This document shows, piece after piece, positions 18,324 through 27,040 of a stretch of DNA of 64,000 bases (positions within the stretch are counted from its first letter, which is position 1; the number at the start of each line of letters is the position of its first letter). The stretch covers positions 8,804,001 to 8,868,000 of the forward strand of contig NZ_CP108476.1 of assembly GCF_036226465.1 (NCBI RefSeq). Direction: 5' to 3'. Source of the stretch: Kitasatospora sp. NBC_01250. GTDB taxonomy: Bacteria > Actinomycetota > Actinomycetes > Streptomycetales > Streptomycetaceae. The position numbers and the translations under genes were made by a program. The notes beneath the pieces were generated by a model. That model ran no database searches and was not told the origin of the DNA. It was given only the letters and a program-made list of their open reading frames with translations.

Positions 18324-18851
18324 ATGACGATCGGCGAGCCCGCGCGACGTGACGTGCCGAACGCCGGATTCGTCCGGCGGTGGCAGCAGGCGGTGGACAC
18401 CCACCTGCCGCCGACCAAGCGCTCGCTGCTGGTGACCTGGGTCTCCTTCGGCGCGACCTTCGGCACGACACGGCTGATCACGCACGGCATCCGGGGCGGC
18501 TGGCTGCCCTGGGGGAACGTCTCGGCGGGCGGCAGGCACCTGCACCACTACAACTTCGGCATCGCCGCGCTGGCCGGCGTGGGACTGGTCGCGGTGCGGG
18601 GCGACCGGCAAGCCGTCGGGCATCCCGCGGTCGCCGCCGGCTACGGGGCCGGCACGGCGCTGATCGCCGACGAGTTCGCCCTGCTGCTCGACCTGCAGGA
18701 CGTGTACTGGGCGAAGGAGGGCCGGGTCAGCGTGGACGTGGCCTTCGGGGTCCTGGCGGCGCTCGGTACCTACCTGACCGCCGTGCCGTTCTGGCACGAG
18801 GTCGTCCGGATCACCCACCAGAGCGCCCTGCGGCGGCTGGGCGTCCGGTGA
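18324..18851 (+). CDS. Predicted integral membrane protein
   Basis: The 175-residue protein has about four hydrophobic segments: ~35-55, ~72-90, ~100-125 and ~135-155. A His-rich loop (GGRHLHHYNFG) precedes the second segment and acidic residues (ADEFALLLDLQDVYW) sit near the third. ATG 18324 follows AGGCGAGGA. I recognise only a general actinobacterial membrane-protein type of unknown function. It lies 123 bp after the kinase gene and may form a separate unit. Confidence 0.85.
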   Translation: MTIGEPARRDVPNAGFVRRWQQAVDTHLPPTKRSLLVTWVSFGATFGTTRLITHGIRGGWLPWGNVSAGGRHLHHYNFGIAALAGVGLVAVRGDRQAVGHPAVAAGYGAGTALIADEFALLLDLQDVYWAKEGRVSVDVAFGVLAALGTYLTAVPFWHEVVRITHQSALRRLGVR

Positions 18852-18920
18852 CAAGCCGTGAAGGCCGGGCACCGGGCGGGCGGTCGGTGAACGAGCGACG
18901 GCGCTGCCCCGGTGCGCGGT

Positions 18921-18942
18921 CCTGAGGCCCGCCCGCCTCAGG
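18921..18942. terminator. Hairpin terminator between convergent genes
   Basis: CCTGAGGC (18921-18928) pairs perfectly with GCCTCAGG (18935-18942) across a six-base loop. It lies between the convergent genes ending at 18851 and 18938, and one arm contains the TGA of the minus-strand gene, so it can serve both. Confidence 0.6.
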
Positions 18943-19312
18943 CCGGGCGCTCGGCGTCGAGGCGCATCTGCTCGCGCCGCGTCTCCTCGGTGATCTCCAG
19001 GCGCCGCACCTGAGCCTCGATCTCGGCCTTGCGCACCTCGGCACGGGCCTCGATCTTCGCCTTCGCGACCACGCTCACCGCGGTCGCCGCCGCACCGAGC
19101 CCGGTCGCGATCTCCGTCAGACTTACGGGCAGGGCGCCCATGGGGCCGGGGACTGCTCCCGGTCCGGGACGGGTGGGCTGACAGGCCGGGGACGGGGCGT
19201 CGGTCCCGCTCGTCAGGTCGACGACGGCGCCGGCGCCGTCCGGGGAACCCTCGTCGACCAGGTCGAGAGGCTGCTCGTCGGAGGCGGGGCCCTGGTGCGG
19301 ATCGGCTGACAT
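18938..19312 (-). CDS. Hypothetical protein with charged coiled coil
   Basis: The 124-residue protein runs from ATG 19312. The first ~60 residues are acidic and Pro/Gly rich, probably disordered. A Gly/Ala-rich hydrophobic stretch (ATGLGAAATAVSVVAKAK) follows, then a highly charged helix of repeating Glu/Arg/Lys to the end (VRKAEIEAQVRRLEITEE). The layout fits a short membrane-associated or coiled-coil scaffold protein. The family was not recognised. Confidence 0.7.
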   Translation of the reverse strand: MSADPHQGPASDEQPLDLVDEGSPDGAGAVVDLTSGTDAPSPACQPTRPGPGAVPGPMGALPVSLTEIATGLGAAATAVSVVAKAKIEARAEVRKAEIEAQVRRLEITEETRREQMRLDAERPA

Positions 19313-19540
19313 GGCGTCAGTGTATCGGTGGGTGTGCCGTGCCGGCCGTCGCGTGCAGCCCACCAGCTGTGCCCCGGGCAAGGGCCGTCGCCCGGGGGCG
19401 TGCTAGGGTCGGCGGCGCTGGATGGAATGCGCGAAAAATTCGCTCCTGAATGGTGTTTCTGAGCGGCGCCCCACGTGGTGTTCGTCCCTCGTCGAGGGAC
19501 CCGGTGCTTCCTTCGTTGTCATGAGCGAAGGCAGAGGACT

Positions 19541-20752
19541 GTGCACTTTCCGTATCGTGTGATCATCATTGGCGCTGGGCTGGGTGGACTCGCGCTGGCC
19601 CACGGCCTGCGCAAGCAGGGCATCGACGTCGCCGTCTACGAACGCGACGCCCACCCCGGGGCCCGTCCCCAGGGCTACCGCATCCAGCTCGACGAACCCG
19701 GCCTGACCGGTCTGCGGGAGTGCCTGCCCGCCGCGCTCTTCGAGCTCTGCCTGTCGACCGCCGGCGCGCCCCCGGCGCGGGTCTCGGTCCGCAACCGCCG
19801 GCTGGACGTCCTGGCGGACAAGGCCGCGGCGCACAGCTCCGCCGCTGCCGACGTGTCGGGCCCGCGCGCCTTCAACCGCCCGACGCTGCGTCAGATCATG
19901 CTCCTGGGACTCGACGGCCAGGTGCACTACGGCGCGCGACTGGTGGGCTACGGGCACGACGCCGACGGCAGGGTCACCGCGCGCTTCGCCGACGGCCGGA
20001 CCGCCACCGCCGACCTGCTGATCGGCGCCGACGGCGTCAACTCGGCCGTACGCGGGCTCCTGCTGCCCGGGGCCCGGGTCGAGGACGCCGGGCTGCGGCT
20101 GGTCTACGGCAGGATCCCGCTCGACGGAAGCACCCGGGCACAGCTGCCCTCCTGGGTCTTCGAGAGCATCTTCACCGTCGTCACCGGCGGCCCGGGCCAG
20201 CCGCACCTGGGCCTGGGCCCGGTGGAGTTCGGCCGCCGACCCGAGGAGGCGGGCCGGGCGCTGACCCCGCCCGTGGACCTGTCCCCGGTCGGCGACTACG
20301 TCGCCTGCCTGGTCGGCGCTCCGGCCGACCACCCCGCGATGCCCCCCTTCGCGGAGCTGCGCACCCTCGCTCCGGCCGCGCTGCGCGACCTCGCGCTGCG
20401 GTGGACGGGTGAGGGCTGGCACGAGGATGTCCACGGCCTGCTGGCGCACTGGGACACCGACTCGCTCTTCCCGTTGCGGATCTCCACCGCCGCCCCCGTG
20501 CCGCACTGGCAGCCCGGGCCGGTGACGCTGATCGGTGACGCGATCCACGCGATGAGCCCGGTCCTGGCGATGGGCGCCAACACCGCCGTCCGCGACGCCG
20601 GCGAGCTCACCCGGGCGCTGGCCGAGGCGGCGGGCAGGGGCGAGCCGTTCGTGCGGGCCGTCGGCCGGTACGAGAACCGGATGCGGGAGTACGCCTCCCG
20701 GATCGTGGCCGACTCCCGGCAGACGGGGCAGCAGCGGGTCGGTCAGCGGTAG
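19541..20752 (+). CDS. FAD-dependent aromatic monooxygenase
   Basis: The 403-residue class A flavoprotein hydroxylase has the FAD-binding GAGLGGLALAHGLRK motif at ~13-27, the DG motif LLIGADGVNSAVR at ~160, and the second FAD-binding GD motif LIGDAIHAMSP near 333. GTG 19541 follows GCAGAGGA. Family members (salicylate hydroxylase, PHBH and TetX-like) hydroxylate aromatic rings or antibiotics with NAD(P)H and O2. The substrate is unknown, and it stands alone between two hypothetical genes. Confidence 0.9.
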   Translation: MHFPYRVIIIGAGLGGLALAHGLRKQGIDVAVYERDAHPGARPQGYRIQLDEPGLTGLRECLPAALFELCLSTAGAPPARVSVRNRRLDVLADKAAAHSSAAADVSGPRAFNRPTLRQIMLLGLDGQVHYGARLVGYGHDADGRVTARFADGRTATADLLIGADGVNSAVRGLLLPGARVEDAGLRLVYGRIPLDGSTRAQLPSWVFESIFTVVTGGPGQPHLGLGPVEFGRRPEEAGRALTPPVDLSPVGDYVACLVGAPADHPAMPPFAELRTLAPAALRDLALRWTGEGWHEDVHGLLAHWDTDSLFPLRISTAAPVPHWQPGPVTLIGDAIHAMSPVLAMGANTAVRDAGELTRALAEAAGRGEPFVRAVGRYENRMREYASRIVADSRQTGQQRVGQR

Positions 20753-21030
20753 CGCTCATCCTGGGGACCGGGCGCGGCGCCGCTTACCGGCTCCGGCGAG
20801 CCCTGGCTATCCACTGACGCTCTCGCACCGCGGCGATTTCCGGATAGCGCCCGTGCCGGTCCTTCGATCATCCTTGCCAGGGACACGGCACCGGCTGACG
20901 GTGCGTCTGCTGGGGCCGTCCGCCTCCCGGGGCGGACGGGCCCTTCGCGCGCGCCTTCGTCGGTCGGCGTCCGTACCTTTCACCCGCCGTGGCCCCGTGG
21001 GGCATCGGCATGAAGACGAGTGGAGAGACC

Positions 21031-21276
21031 ATGTTCGGCGGAACGGCCAAGTTCATCGTTGCCGCGGCGATCGCCGCAGGAGTCGTGGCACCGGCGGGTG
21101 CGTCCATCCAGCAGGCTGCGGGCGGGGTCGTGCACCGGGTCGCCCACATGTCCCTGGACCCGGACGACAACAGCTGGAGCGCGCCCGCGCCGCAGCAAGT
21201 GGTGCCCGACGCAAGCGGGTCGGCCGGTCCCACGGGGGGCGTTGCCCAGGCGGCCGGTGACGGCAGCTGGGCGTAG
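21031..21276 (+). CDS. Small secreted hypothetical protein
   Basis: The 81-residue protein starts at ATG 21031 behind GGAGAG; an in-frame ATG at 21010 is less likely. The N-terminal hydrophobic helix (FIVAAAIAAGVVAPAGAS) is a Sec signal with an Ala-x-Ala-type cleavage near residue 24. The mature part is short, Asp/Ser/Pro rich and Cys-free, and there is no recognised family. Confidence 0.65.
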   Translation: MFGGTAKFIVAAAIAAGVVAPAGASIQQAAGGVVHRVAHMSLDPDDNSWSAPAPQQVVPDASGSAGPTGGVAQAAGDGSWA

Positions 21277-21342
21277 CAGCTGGGCTGGGGAGGGCTGGGC
21301 CGGGGCTTCCCGGGTGCGCGGTGCGAGGGCGGACGGGGACGT

Positions 21343-22782
21343 TCAACCACCCAGAATCTCCGCCGCGGGTCGTCGCGGGTCGTAGCCGGCCCAGCCCGGG
21401 TCCCCGCTGCGGGCGAAGGCGGTCCAGGCGCCGTGGATGTGGGCTGCGAGTCCGGTCGGGGCGGGGCCTGGGCCGAGCAGGCGGGTGTCGGCGTGGAGCC
21501 AGGGCTGGTGGGCGTGGTCGAACACGAAGGGCAGTTCGACGGTGTGGGCGGCGCCGAGTCGTCGGCCGAGGGCTGTGGAGCGGTACGCGAACGAGTAGAG
21601 GTGCGTGCGGCCGCCCGAGATCCGCGCGTGGGCCCGGGCCATGCGCGCCGTGCCGGTCTCGAACAGGGCAGCTCCGAGCAGGGCCGAGCGCAGTTCGCCC
21701 GGCGTGTCGTCGGGCCTGGCGGTGCGGAGGGCGGCGAGGGCGGTGTGCGGGTGGGTGTGCAGCCGGGTGGCGAGGGTGAGCAGGTCGGCTTCGGTGGTGG
21801 ACTCCAGGGCGTCCTGCGGCACGAGGTAGAGGTGTCCCTCCTGGGTGTTGGTGCCGATGAGCAGGTCGACGTCGCGGGCCGGGCCCTGGGCGAGGGCGTC
21901 GGCGGGCTGGACGGGCAGCACCAGGCTGAACGGGCTGAGCCCGGCCAGCGGGTCGGTGGCGGTGGCGGTGTGCAGGTCGAGGCCGGCCAGGGCGGGCAGG
22001 ATCGCCAGGAAGCGCTCGTCGGGGATCGGGGCGAACGCCTCAGCGGTAGGTTCGATGCCCAGGGCCGCGGCGGCCCGGGTGGTGACGCGTCGGGCCTGTT
22101 CCGGGGTGAACGCGCCGGTGCCGTTGCCGCTCTGGATGATCGCCCGCTGGAACAGGCCGGCTGCCTGTGGTGCGGCGAGGAGTGCGCCGGTGAGGGTGGC
22201 GCCCGCGGACTGGCCGAAGACGGTGACGTTGCCGGGGTCGCCGCCGAAGGCCGCGATCGTGTCGCGCACCCAGCCGAGTGCGGCGAGCACGTCGAGCAGC
22301 CCGCGGTTGGCGGGGGCACCGGGCAGATCGAGGAAACCGGGAATGCCGAGGCGGTAGTTGACCGTGACGAGGACGATGCCGTCGCGGGCGAAGGCGCTGC
22401 CGTCGTAGAGCCTGGCGCGGTTCGAGCCGGTGACGAAGCCGCCGCCGTGCACGAAGACCATGACGGGGCGCCGGGCGTCGTCGGCGGCGGGCGTGTGGAC
22501 ATCGACGCTCAGGTACTCCGCGCCGGGCACCCAGCCCGGTCCGAAGTAGGGGGTCATGTCGAGCCGGCCGAAGCTGCGGGCCGGTTGGGGAGCGGTGGGG
22601 GAGGGCCGGGTGGCGTCGCGGACACCGGACCAGCCCGGGTGCGGTGCGGGCGGGGCGAAGCGGCCGGCGCCGGTGGGTGGCGCGGCGTACGGGATCGCGC
22701 GGTAGCGCTCGCCGGTTGCGTCACGCAGGCCGCGCACGGCGCCCGCCGGGGTTTCGACGACTGGAACTGCCTGTCGGGGCAC
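21343..22782 (-). CDS. Type-B carboxylesterase
   Basis: The 479-residue alpha/beta hydrolase has the oxyanion HGGGFVTGS at ~112 and the nucleophile elbow FGQSAGA near residue 190. The acid is probably Glu (TQEGHLYL region) and the His lies in LPFVFDHAH. The start is GTG 22782 behind AAAGGAAG. There is no signal peptide, so it is likely cytoplasmic. It follows the MBL-fold hydrolase gene by 79 bp on the same strand, and the two form a hydrolase pair divergent from the XRE regulator. Confidence 0.93.
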   Translation of the reverse strand: MPRQAVPVVETPAGAVRGLRDATGERYRAIPYAAPPTGAGRFAPPAPHPGWSGVRDATRPSPTAPQPARSFGRLDMTPYFGPGWVPGAEYLSVDVHTPAADDARRPVMVFVHGGGFVTGSNRARLYDGSAFARDGIVLVTVNYRLGIPGFLDLPGAPANRGLLDVLAALGWVRDTIAAFGGDPGNVTVFGQSAGATLTGALLAAPQAAGLFQRAIIQSGNGTGAFTPEQARRVTTRAAAALGIEPTAEAFAPIPDERFLAILPALAGLDLHTATATDPLAGLSPFSLVLPVQPADALAQGPARDVDLLIGTNTQEGHLYLVPQDALESTTEADLLTLATRLHTHPHTALAALRTARPDDTPGELRSALLGAALFETGTARMARAHARISGGRTHLYSFAYRSTALGRRLGAAHTVELPFVFDHAHQPWLHADTRLLGPGPAPTGLAAHIHGAWTAFARSGDPGWAGYDPRRPAAEILGG

Positions 22783-22840
22783 GGGAGATACTTCCTTTCG
22801 GGAGGGTCGTCACAGGGGTCGTCAAAGGGCCGTCGGAGAG

Positions 22841-22870
22841 GTCAGGAGAGGTCAGGAGAGGTCAGGAGAG
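22841..22870. repeat. Three tandem copies of a 10-bp unit at a stop codon
   Basis: GTCAGGAGAG occurs three times head to tail. The rightmost copy contains the TGA of the minus-strand MBL-fold gene (22862-22864), so the repeat spans the end of that gene and the spacer before the carboxylesterase start. Confidence 0.85.
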
Positions 22871-23779
22871 GCGCGAGAATCCCGCCCACTGCTTGATCGT
22901 GAACGTCGACCCGCTGCGTGCGACCCGCGCGGCACCCTGGCCGCCGAAGTGCGCGGGGAAGACGAGCGCGTTGGTCTCGGCGGCGCGGGCGAGCAGTCTG
23001 TGCCGGGTGGCGCGGGAGGCCGCCGGGTCCTCGCAGAAGCAGGAGTTGGTCTGCGGATGCGTGATCTGCAGGGCGGTGTGCATCAGGTCCCCGACGAACA
23101 GGGCGTGTTCGCCGCCGGACTCCAGGGTGAGTACGGACGAGCCGGGGGTGTGCCCGGGTGCGAGATCCAGGCGCAGGTTCTGGTCGATCCGGTACGTGCC
23201 CTCCCACAGGTGGGTCAGTCCCGCCTGGTGGACGGGTGCGACGCTGTCCTCGAAGACGTTCTGGTTCCCGCGGCCGAGTACGGTCGTGGTCTCGTTGGCC
23301 GGATCCCAGAACTCGAAGTCCCGGCGGGTCATCAGGTAGCTGGCGTTCGGGAAGGTCGGCGCCCAGGTCCGGTCCTGGAGGCGGGTGTTCCAGCCGACGT
23401 GGTCGATGTGCAGGTGGGTGTTGACCACGATGTCGATGTCCTCGGGCCGCACCCCGGCGGCGGCGAGGTTGTCGAGGTAGTCCGTCTCCAGGCGGTTCCA
23501 CACCGGCGCGTAGGGCCGGTCCTTGTGGTTGCCCACGCCGGTGTCGACGAGGATCGTGCGTCCCTGGCTGCGCAGCAGCCAGGACTGGATCGCGGTCTGG
23601 CACTCGTTCGTCCGCGGGTTCCAGAAGTCGGGTGCCAGCCAGTGGCGTTGCTCCTGCCACGCGCCGTCCGGGCTGTCCGGGAAGAACCCCTCCGGGGGCA
23701 GCTGGGACGAGCCGTAGAACTCCTTGATGCGGGTGACGGTGACCTCGCCGAGGGTGATCTGCTCCGGGTGCTGTTCCAT
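22862..23779 (-). CDS. Metallo-beta-lactamase-fold hydrolase
   Basis: The 305-residue enzyme has the di-metal motif THLHIDH (HxHxDH), a later His in LAPGHTPGSS, the bridging Asp in LFVGDLMH, and the terminal His in VFPAHFGG. ATG 23779 has GGAGGG seven bases before it. This arrangement is shared by lactonases (AHL lactonase-like), some phosphodiesterases and glyoxalase II relatives. It is divergent from an XRE regulator and upstream of a carboxylesterase, suggesting a regulated ester/lactone degradation unit (inference). Confidence 0.92.
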   Translation of the reverse strand: MEQHPEQITLGEVTVTRIKEFYGSSQLPPEGFFPDSPDGAWQEQRHWLAPDFWNPRTNECQTAIQSWLLRSQGRTILVDTGVGNHKDRPYAPVWNRLETDYLDNLAAAGVRPEDIDIVVNTHLHIDHVGWNTRLQDRTWAPTFPNASYLMTRRDFEFWDPANETTTVLGRGNQNVFEDSVAPVHQAGLTHLWEGTYRIDQNLRLDLAPGHTPGSSVLTLESGGEHALFVGDLMHTALQITHPQTNSCFCEDPAASRATRHRLLARAAETNALVFPAHFGGQGAARVARSGSTFTIKQWAGFSRLS

Positions 23780-23919
23780 GGGGTCCCTCCAGGGCCTCGT
23801 GGGGTGGGTGGCCGACTGGGACCGAGCCTGGACGCCTGCCGGGGCGTGGGCCACTCCCGGGCTGTCCTACCCCTGGCAGGGTGTGGCTGGGAGAGCACCG
23901 GGCACCGAATACTGGGGTG

Positions 23920-24819
23920 ATGAACGGACCCGGCCCGCTCGGCGCCTTCCTCCAAGCCCGACGAACGCAACTGCGGCCCGAGGACGTCGGCCTGCGCGAC
24001 CTCGGGCCCCGCAGGCGGGTGGCGGGGCTGCGGCGCGAGGAACTGGCCCAGCTGGCGGGCGTCAGCGTCTCCTACTACGCCCGCCTCGAACAGGGCCTGT
24101 CCCGCGGGGCATCGGCCGAGGTGCTCGACGCGATCGCCCGCGCCCTGCTGCTCGACAGCCACGAGCGCGAGCACCTGGAGCGGCTCGCCGTCGCCGCCCG
24201 CCACGCGCCCCGGGTGCGCCGCCCGCGGCCCGAGAAGCTCGCCGACGAGACCCGCGACCTCCTGCGCGCCCTCGACGGCGTCCCGGCGCTCGTGCTGGGC
24301 CGGCGCACCGACGTGCTGGCCTGGAACACCCTCGGGCACGCCCTGCTCGCCGGTCACCTGGACGTCCTCGCCCCGGACGACCCGGCGCGGCGCCCCAACA
24401 TGAGCCGGATGCTGTTCCTGGACCCGCACGGCCAGGAGCTGTACGCGGACTGGAAGAGCAAGGTGCGCGCGGTGGTCGGCAACCTGCGCCTGGCCGTCGG
24501 CAGGCACCCGCAGGACCCGCTGCTCGCGCAGCTGATCGGCGAACTCACGATGAGCAGCCCGCAGTTCCTCGCCCTGTGGCGCGACCACCGGGTGGCGCCG
24601 TGCGAGGCCGCCTCCTACGAGCTGCACCATCCCGTCGTCGGCACGGTGACGGTCACCCAGCAGACGCTCTCGATCGCCCGTTCACCCGACCAGCTGCTCA
24701 TCGTCTGCACGACCCCCGCCGGCTCCTCCTCCGAGCAGGCCCTGGCGCTCCTTGCCCAGGCGTGCGCCACCCGGACTGTTGTGGCGCAGGACATGCGAAG
24801 TGATCGCCCGGGCGGGTGA
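23920..24819 (+). CDS. XRE-family regulator with MmyB-like ligand-binding domain
   Basis: The 299-residue protein has an N-terminal Cro/C1 helix-turn-helix (LRREELAQLAGVSVSYYARL, ending in EQG) and a C-terminal PAS-like MmyB/MLTR ligand domain from ~110 (DGVPALVLGRRTDVLAWN). The start is ATG 23920; a GTG lies immediately before it and the transcript may be near-leaderless. Members of this family often control a divergent neighbour, here the MBL-fold hydrolase and carboxylesterase pair across a 140-bp promoter region. Confidence 0.92.
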   Translation: MNGPGPLGAFLQARRTQLRPEDVGLRDLGPRRRVAGLRREELAQLAGVSVSYYARLEQGLSRGASAEVLDAIARALLLDSHEREHLERLAVAARHAPRVRRPRPEKLADETRDLLRALDGVPALVLGRRTDVLAWNTLGHALLAGHLDVLAPDDPARRPNMSRMLFLDPHGQELYADWKSKVRAVVGNLRLAVGRHPQDPLLAQLIGELTMSSPQFLALWRDHRVAPCEAASYELHHPVVGTVTVTQQTLSIARSPDQLLIVCTTPAGSSSEQALALLAQACATRTVVAQDMRSDRPGG

Positions 24820-25023
24820 GGCGCAACTCCCTTCAGCCCGGCGGAAGAGAGCGAAGAGTCCAGATTTCCCCTGTCCGAAGTTGACCGTACACGGCTAATG
24901 TCCTCGCAGCAGGCCGGGCCGGACACCGACGTCCTGCTCAGCTGCGGGATTCACGGTGCCCGCCGCACCCGGCGAGATCCGCAGGTCCGGTCGAGCTTCA
25001 TCGAGAGAGGGAATGTGCCTGTG

Positions 25024-26280
25024 ATGCCACAGCGTTCGATCCGCCGCCTTCTGCTACCTGCCCTCGCGAGCCTGCTGTTCGCGGCCTTCGCCGGCAGTGC
25101 CGCATCCGCCGACCCGGCCGCCGCGGGTGCCGGAGGCAGCCTCACCCCCGGCGCCGGCGCCCCGGCCGACCCCAGCACGCCGCCCGTCCTCTCGGACGGC
25201 TTCGGGCTGACCCAGGTCACCCGGAGCGATCCGTCGCTGAACAGCCCCTACATTCCCGCTGCCACCGCTACCGACTTCACGATCACGGTGACGACACCCG
25301 AGGTCGCCAACGACCCCAGCAGCGTCGGGCACCACATCCGGATCGTCCTGCCCGCCGACTACTACAGCAGCCCGGGCAAGCGCTACCCGGTCCTGTACCT
25401 GCTCCACGGCTCCCCGGGTGACCCCTGCGACTACTTCAACAGCTCCCTCTTCCCCCAGTTCAACGCGGTGAAGAACACCTCGGGGATGATCACCGTCATC
25501 CCCGACGGGGGCGCCCGCAGCTGGTACTCCAACTGGCGCGACCAGAGCACCCAGGCCGGTTCCCAGAACTGGGAGAACTTCGAGATCGACCAGGTGATCC
25601 CGTTCATCGACGCGAACCTGCGCACCGTCGCGGATCGGCAGCACCGCGCCATCGCCGGTATCTCGATGGGCGGCTTCGGTGCTCTGCACCTTGCTCAGCT
25701 TCACCCGGACCTGTTCGGTCAGGTCGCGAGCCTGTCGGGCGATGACGACCTGTCGCGCAACGAGATGGTCCTGCGCGAGGTGGTCGTCGCCTCGCTCATC
25801 GACGGGTACGGGGCTCTTCCGGTCCTGACGAGCGGCATCGTGCCCGGTGTCTCCACCTGGAGCGCCTGCCATCCGACGAACGACCCCTATCAGCCCGCCG
25901 TCAGCAGCGACGCGCTGTTCGGCTCGCCGTACCCCCTGTCGATCACCCCGCCGTACAACGACTCGCTGTGGAACGCTGCCGACCCCACCGAGCATGCTTC
26001 GGCGTTCGCAGGCATGGGCGTCTCCCTCTACGTCGGCAACGGCAACGGACCGTCGGGGGACGTCAGGGAGTGGTGGATGGAGAGCTCGTCCCAGCACCTG
26101 GCCGCCGCCCTGACGAGCGCCGGCCAGACCCCGTACTTCGTGGACTACGGCGGTGGCGCCGGCTGGGGACGGTGTGACGGCGGCCATGACTCCACCTGCT
26201 GGGACCAGGATCTGGCCGACCTGCTCCCGCGCCTGCAGCGGACGTTCGACGCCACCAGCGCCACCCACCGCAGTGGGTGA
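25024..26280 (+). CDS. Secreted esterase, putative esterase D/antigen 85-like alpha/beta hydrolase
   Basis: The protein of about 418 residues has a Sec signal (RRLLLPALASLLFAAFAG, cleavage near ASA). The catalytic fold shows YPVLYLLHGSPGD, the nucleophile elbow GISMGGFGA, and a late Asp/His region ending GGHDSTCWDQDL. Related secreted enzymes include feruloyl, S-formylglutathione-type and mycolyl-transferase-like esterases. GAGAGAGGGA lies at 25003-25012; GTG 25015 or 25021 are alternative starts to ATG 25024. The mature enzyme should act outside the cell. Confidence 0.88.
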   Translation: MPQRSIRRLLLPALASLLFAAFAGSAASADPAAAGAGGSLTPGAGAPADPSTPPVLSDGFGLTQVTRSDPSLNSPYIPAATATDFTITVTTPEVANDPSSVGHHIRIVLPADYYSSPGKRYPVLYLLHGSPGDPCDYFNSSLFPQFNAVKNTSGMITVIPDGGARSWYSNWRDQSTQAGSQNWENFEIDQVIPFIDANLRTVADRQHRAIAGISMGGFGALHLAQLHPDLFGQVASLSGDDDLSRNEMVLREVVVASLIDGYGALPVLTSGIVPGVSTWSACHPTNDPYQPAVSSDALFGSPYPLSITPPYNDSLWNAADPTEHASAFAGMGVSLYVGNGNGPSGDVREWWMESSSQHLAAALTSAGQTPYFVDYGGGAGWGRCDGGHDSTCWDQDLADLLPRLQRTFDATSATHRSG

Positions 26281-26524
26281 CCGCCCGCTCCAGGCTGCCG
26301 CCTCGACACGCTGCTGATCGTTGGGGCGGCTCAGGCGCCACCGACCGGGCGACGGACGGGCCCTAACACATCGTCGGGGCGATTGGCTATCCGCAGGTGC
26401 GCACCGCCGGCGTCACGAAGTGGATAGCTGCGAGATCGCTGCTCCAGGAGGCTGTACTGCGGGGCGCCAGGGTCCGACACCGGCGCCGTCCGTGGATGGC
26501 AGTTCACTCGACAAGGGCGGGATC

Positions 26525-26965
26525 ATGAAGTCCATGCGCAAGACCACCAAGATACTCGTGACGGGCGCCATGGCAGTGGCGGCCATGGCCGGGGTGTCCG
26601 GGGCCGCCTCGGCGAACGACATGAGTGCCTTGAACCGTGGCCAGAGCCTCAACCCCGGGGACTCGATCTGGGCCGACAACATTGGTGGGGACGTTCACTA
26701 CCAGCTGACCCTGCAGACGGACGGCAATCTCGTCGAGTACAGGCACAACGACGGGGTTGCGGGGGCCTCGGTGTGCTGGTCGACGCACACGAACGGGTCC
26801 GGTGCGACCAATGCGACCTACCAGTCGGACGGCAACTTCGTCCTCTACAACGGAGGTTGGGTGCTCTGGTCGTCGGCCACCAAGGGGGCGGCGGGGTCGA
26901 ACGTCAACATCGACACCGAGGGCGAGGTCTGGTTCGGCAGCACGAAGCACACCGGTCTCTGCTGA
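26525..26965 (+). CDS. Secreted bulb-type mannose-binding lectin domain protein
   Basis: The 146-residue protein has a signal peptide (ILVTGAMAVAAMAGVSGAAS) followed by one B-lectin beta-prism domain. Two copies of the mannose-site pattern Q-x-D-x-N-x-V-x-Y are visible: LQTDGNLVEY and, as a variant, YQSDGNFVLY. There are two Cys, one at the extreme C-terminus. Such actinobacterial lectins are secreted sugar-binding proteins, sometimes bacteriocin-like. It starts at ATG 26525 and ends at a strong terminator. Confidence 0.9.
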   Translation: MKSMRKTTKILVTGAMAVAAMAGVSGAASANDMSALNRGQSLNPGDSIWADNIGGDVHYQLTLQTDGNLVEYRHNDGVAGASVCWSTHTNGSGATNATYQSDGNFVLYNGGWVLWSSATKGAAGSNVNIDTEGEVWFGSTKHTGLC

Positions 26966-26975
26966 CCCGACCTCC

Positions 26976-27009
26976 GGGACGGCACCGACCAACGGGTCGG
27001 TGCCGTCCC
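26976..27009. terminator. Strong bidirectional hairpin terminator
   Basis: GGGACGGCACCGACC (26976-26990) and GGTCGGTGCCGTCCC (26995-27009) form a perfect 15-bp stem with a four-base AACG loop. It sits between the convergent lectin and Rieske oxygenase genes. Confidence 0.92.
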
Positions 27010-27040
27010 GCGTTTCAGGGCACGGTTCGCGCGCAGCAGG

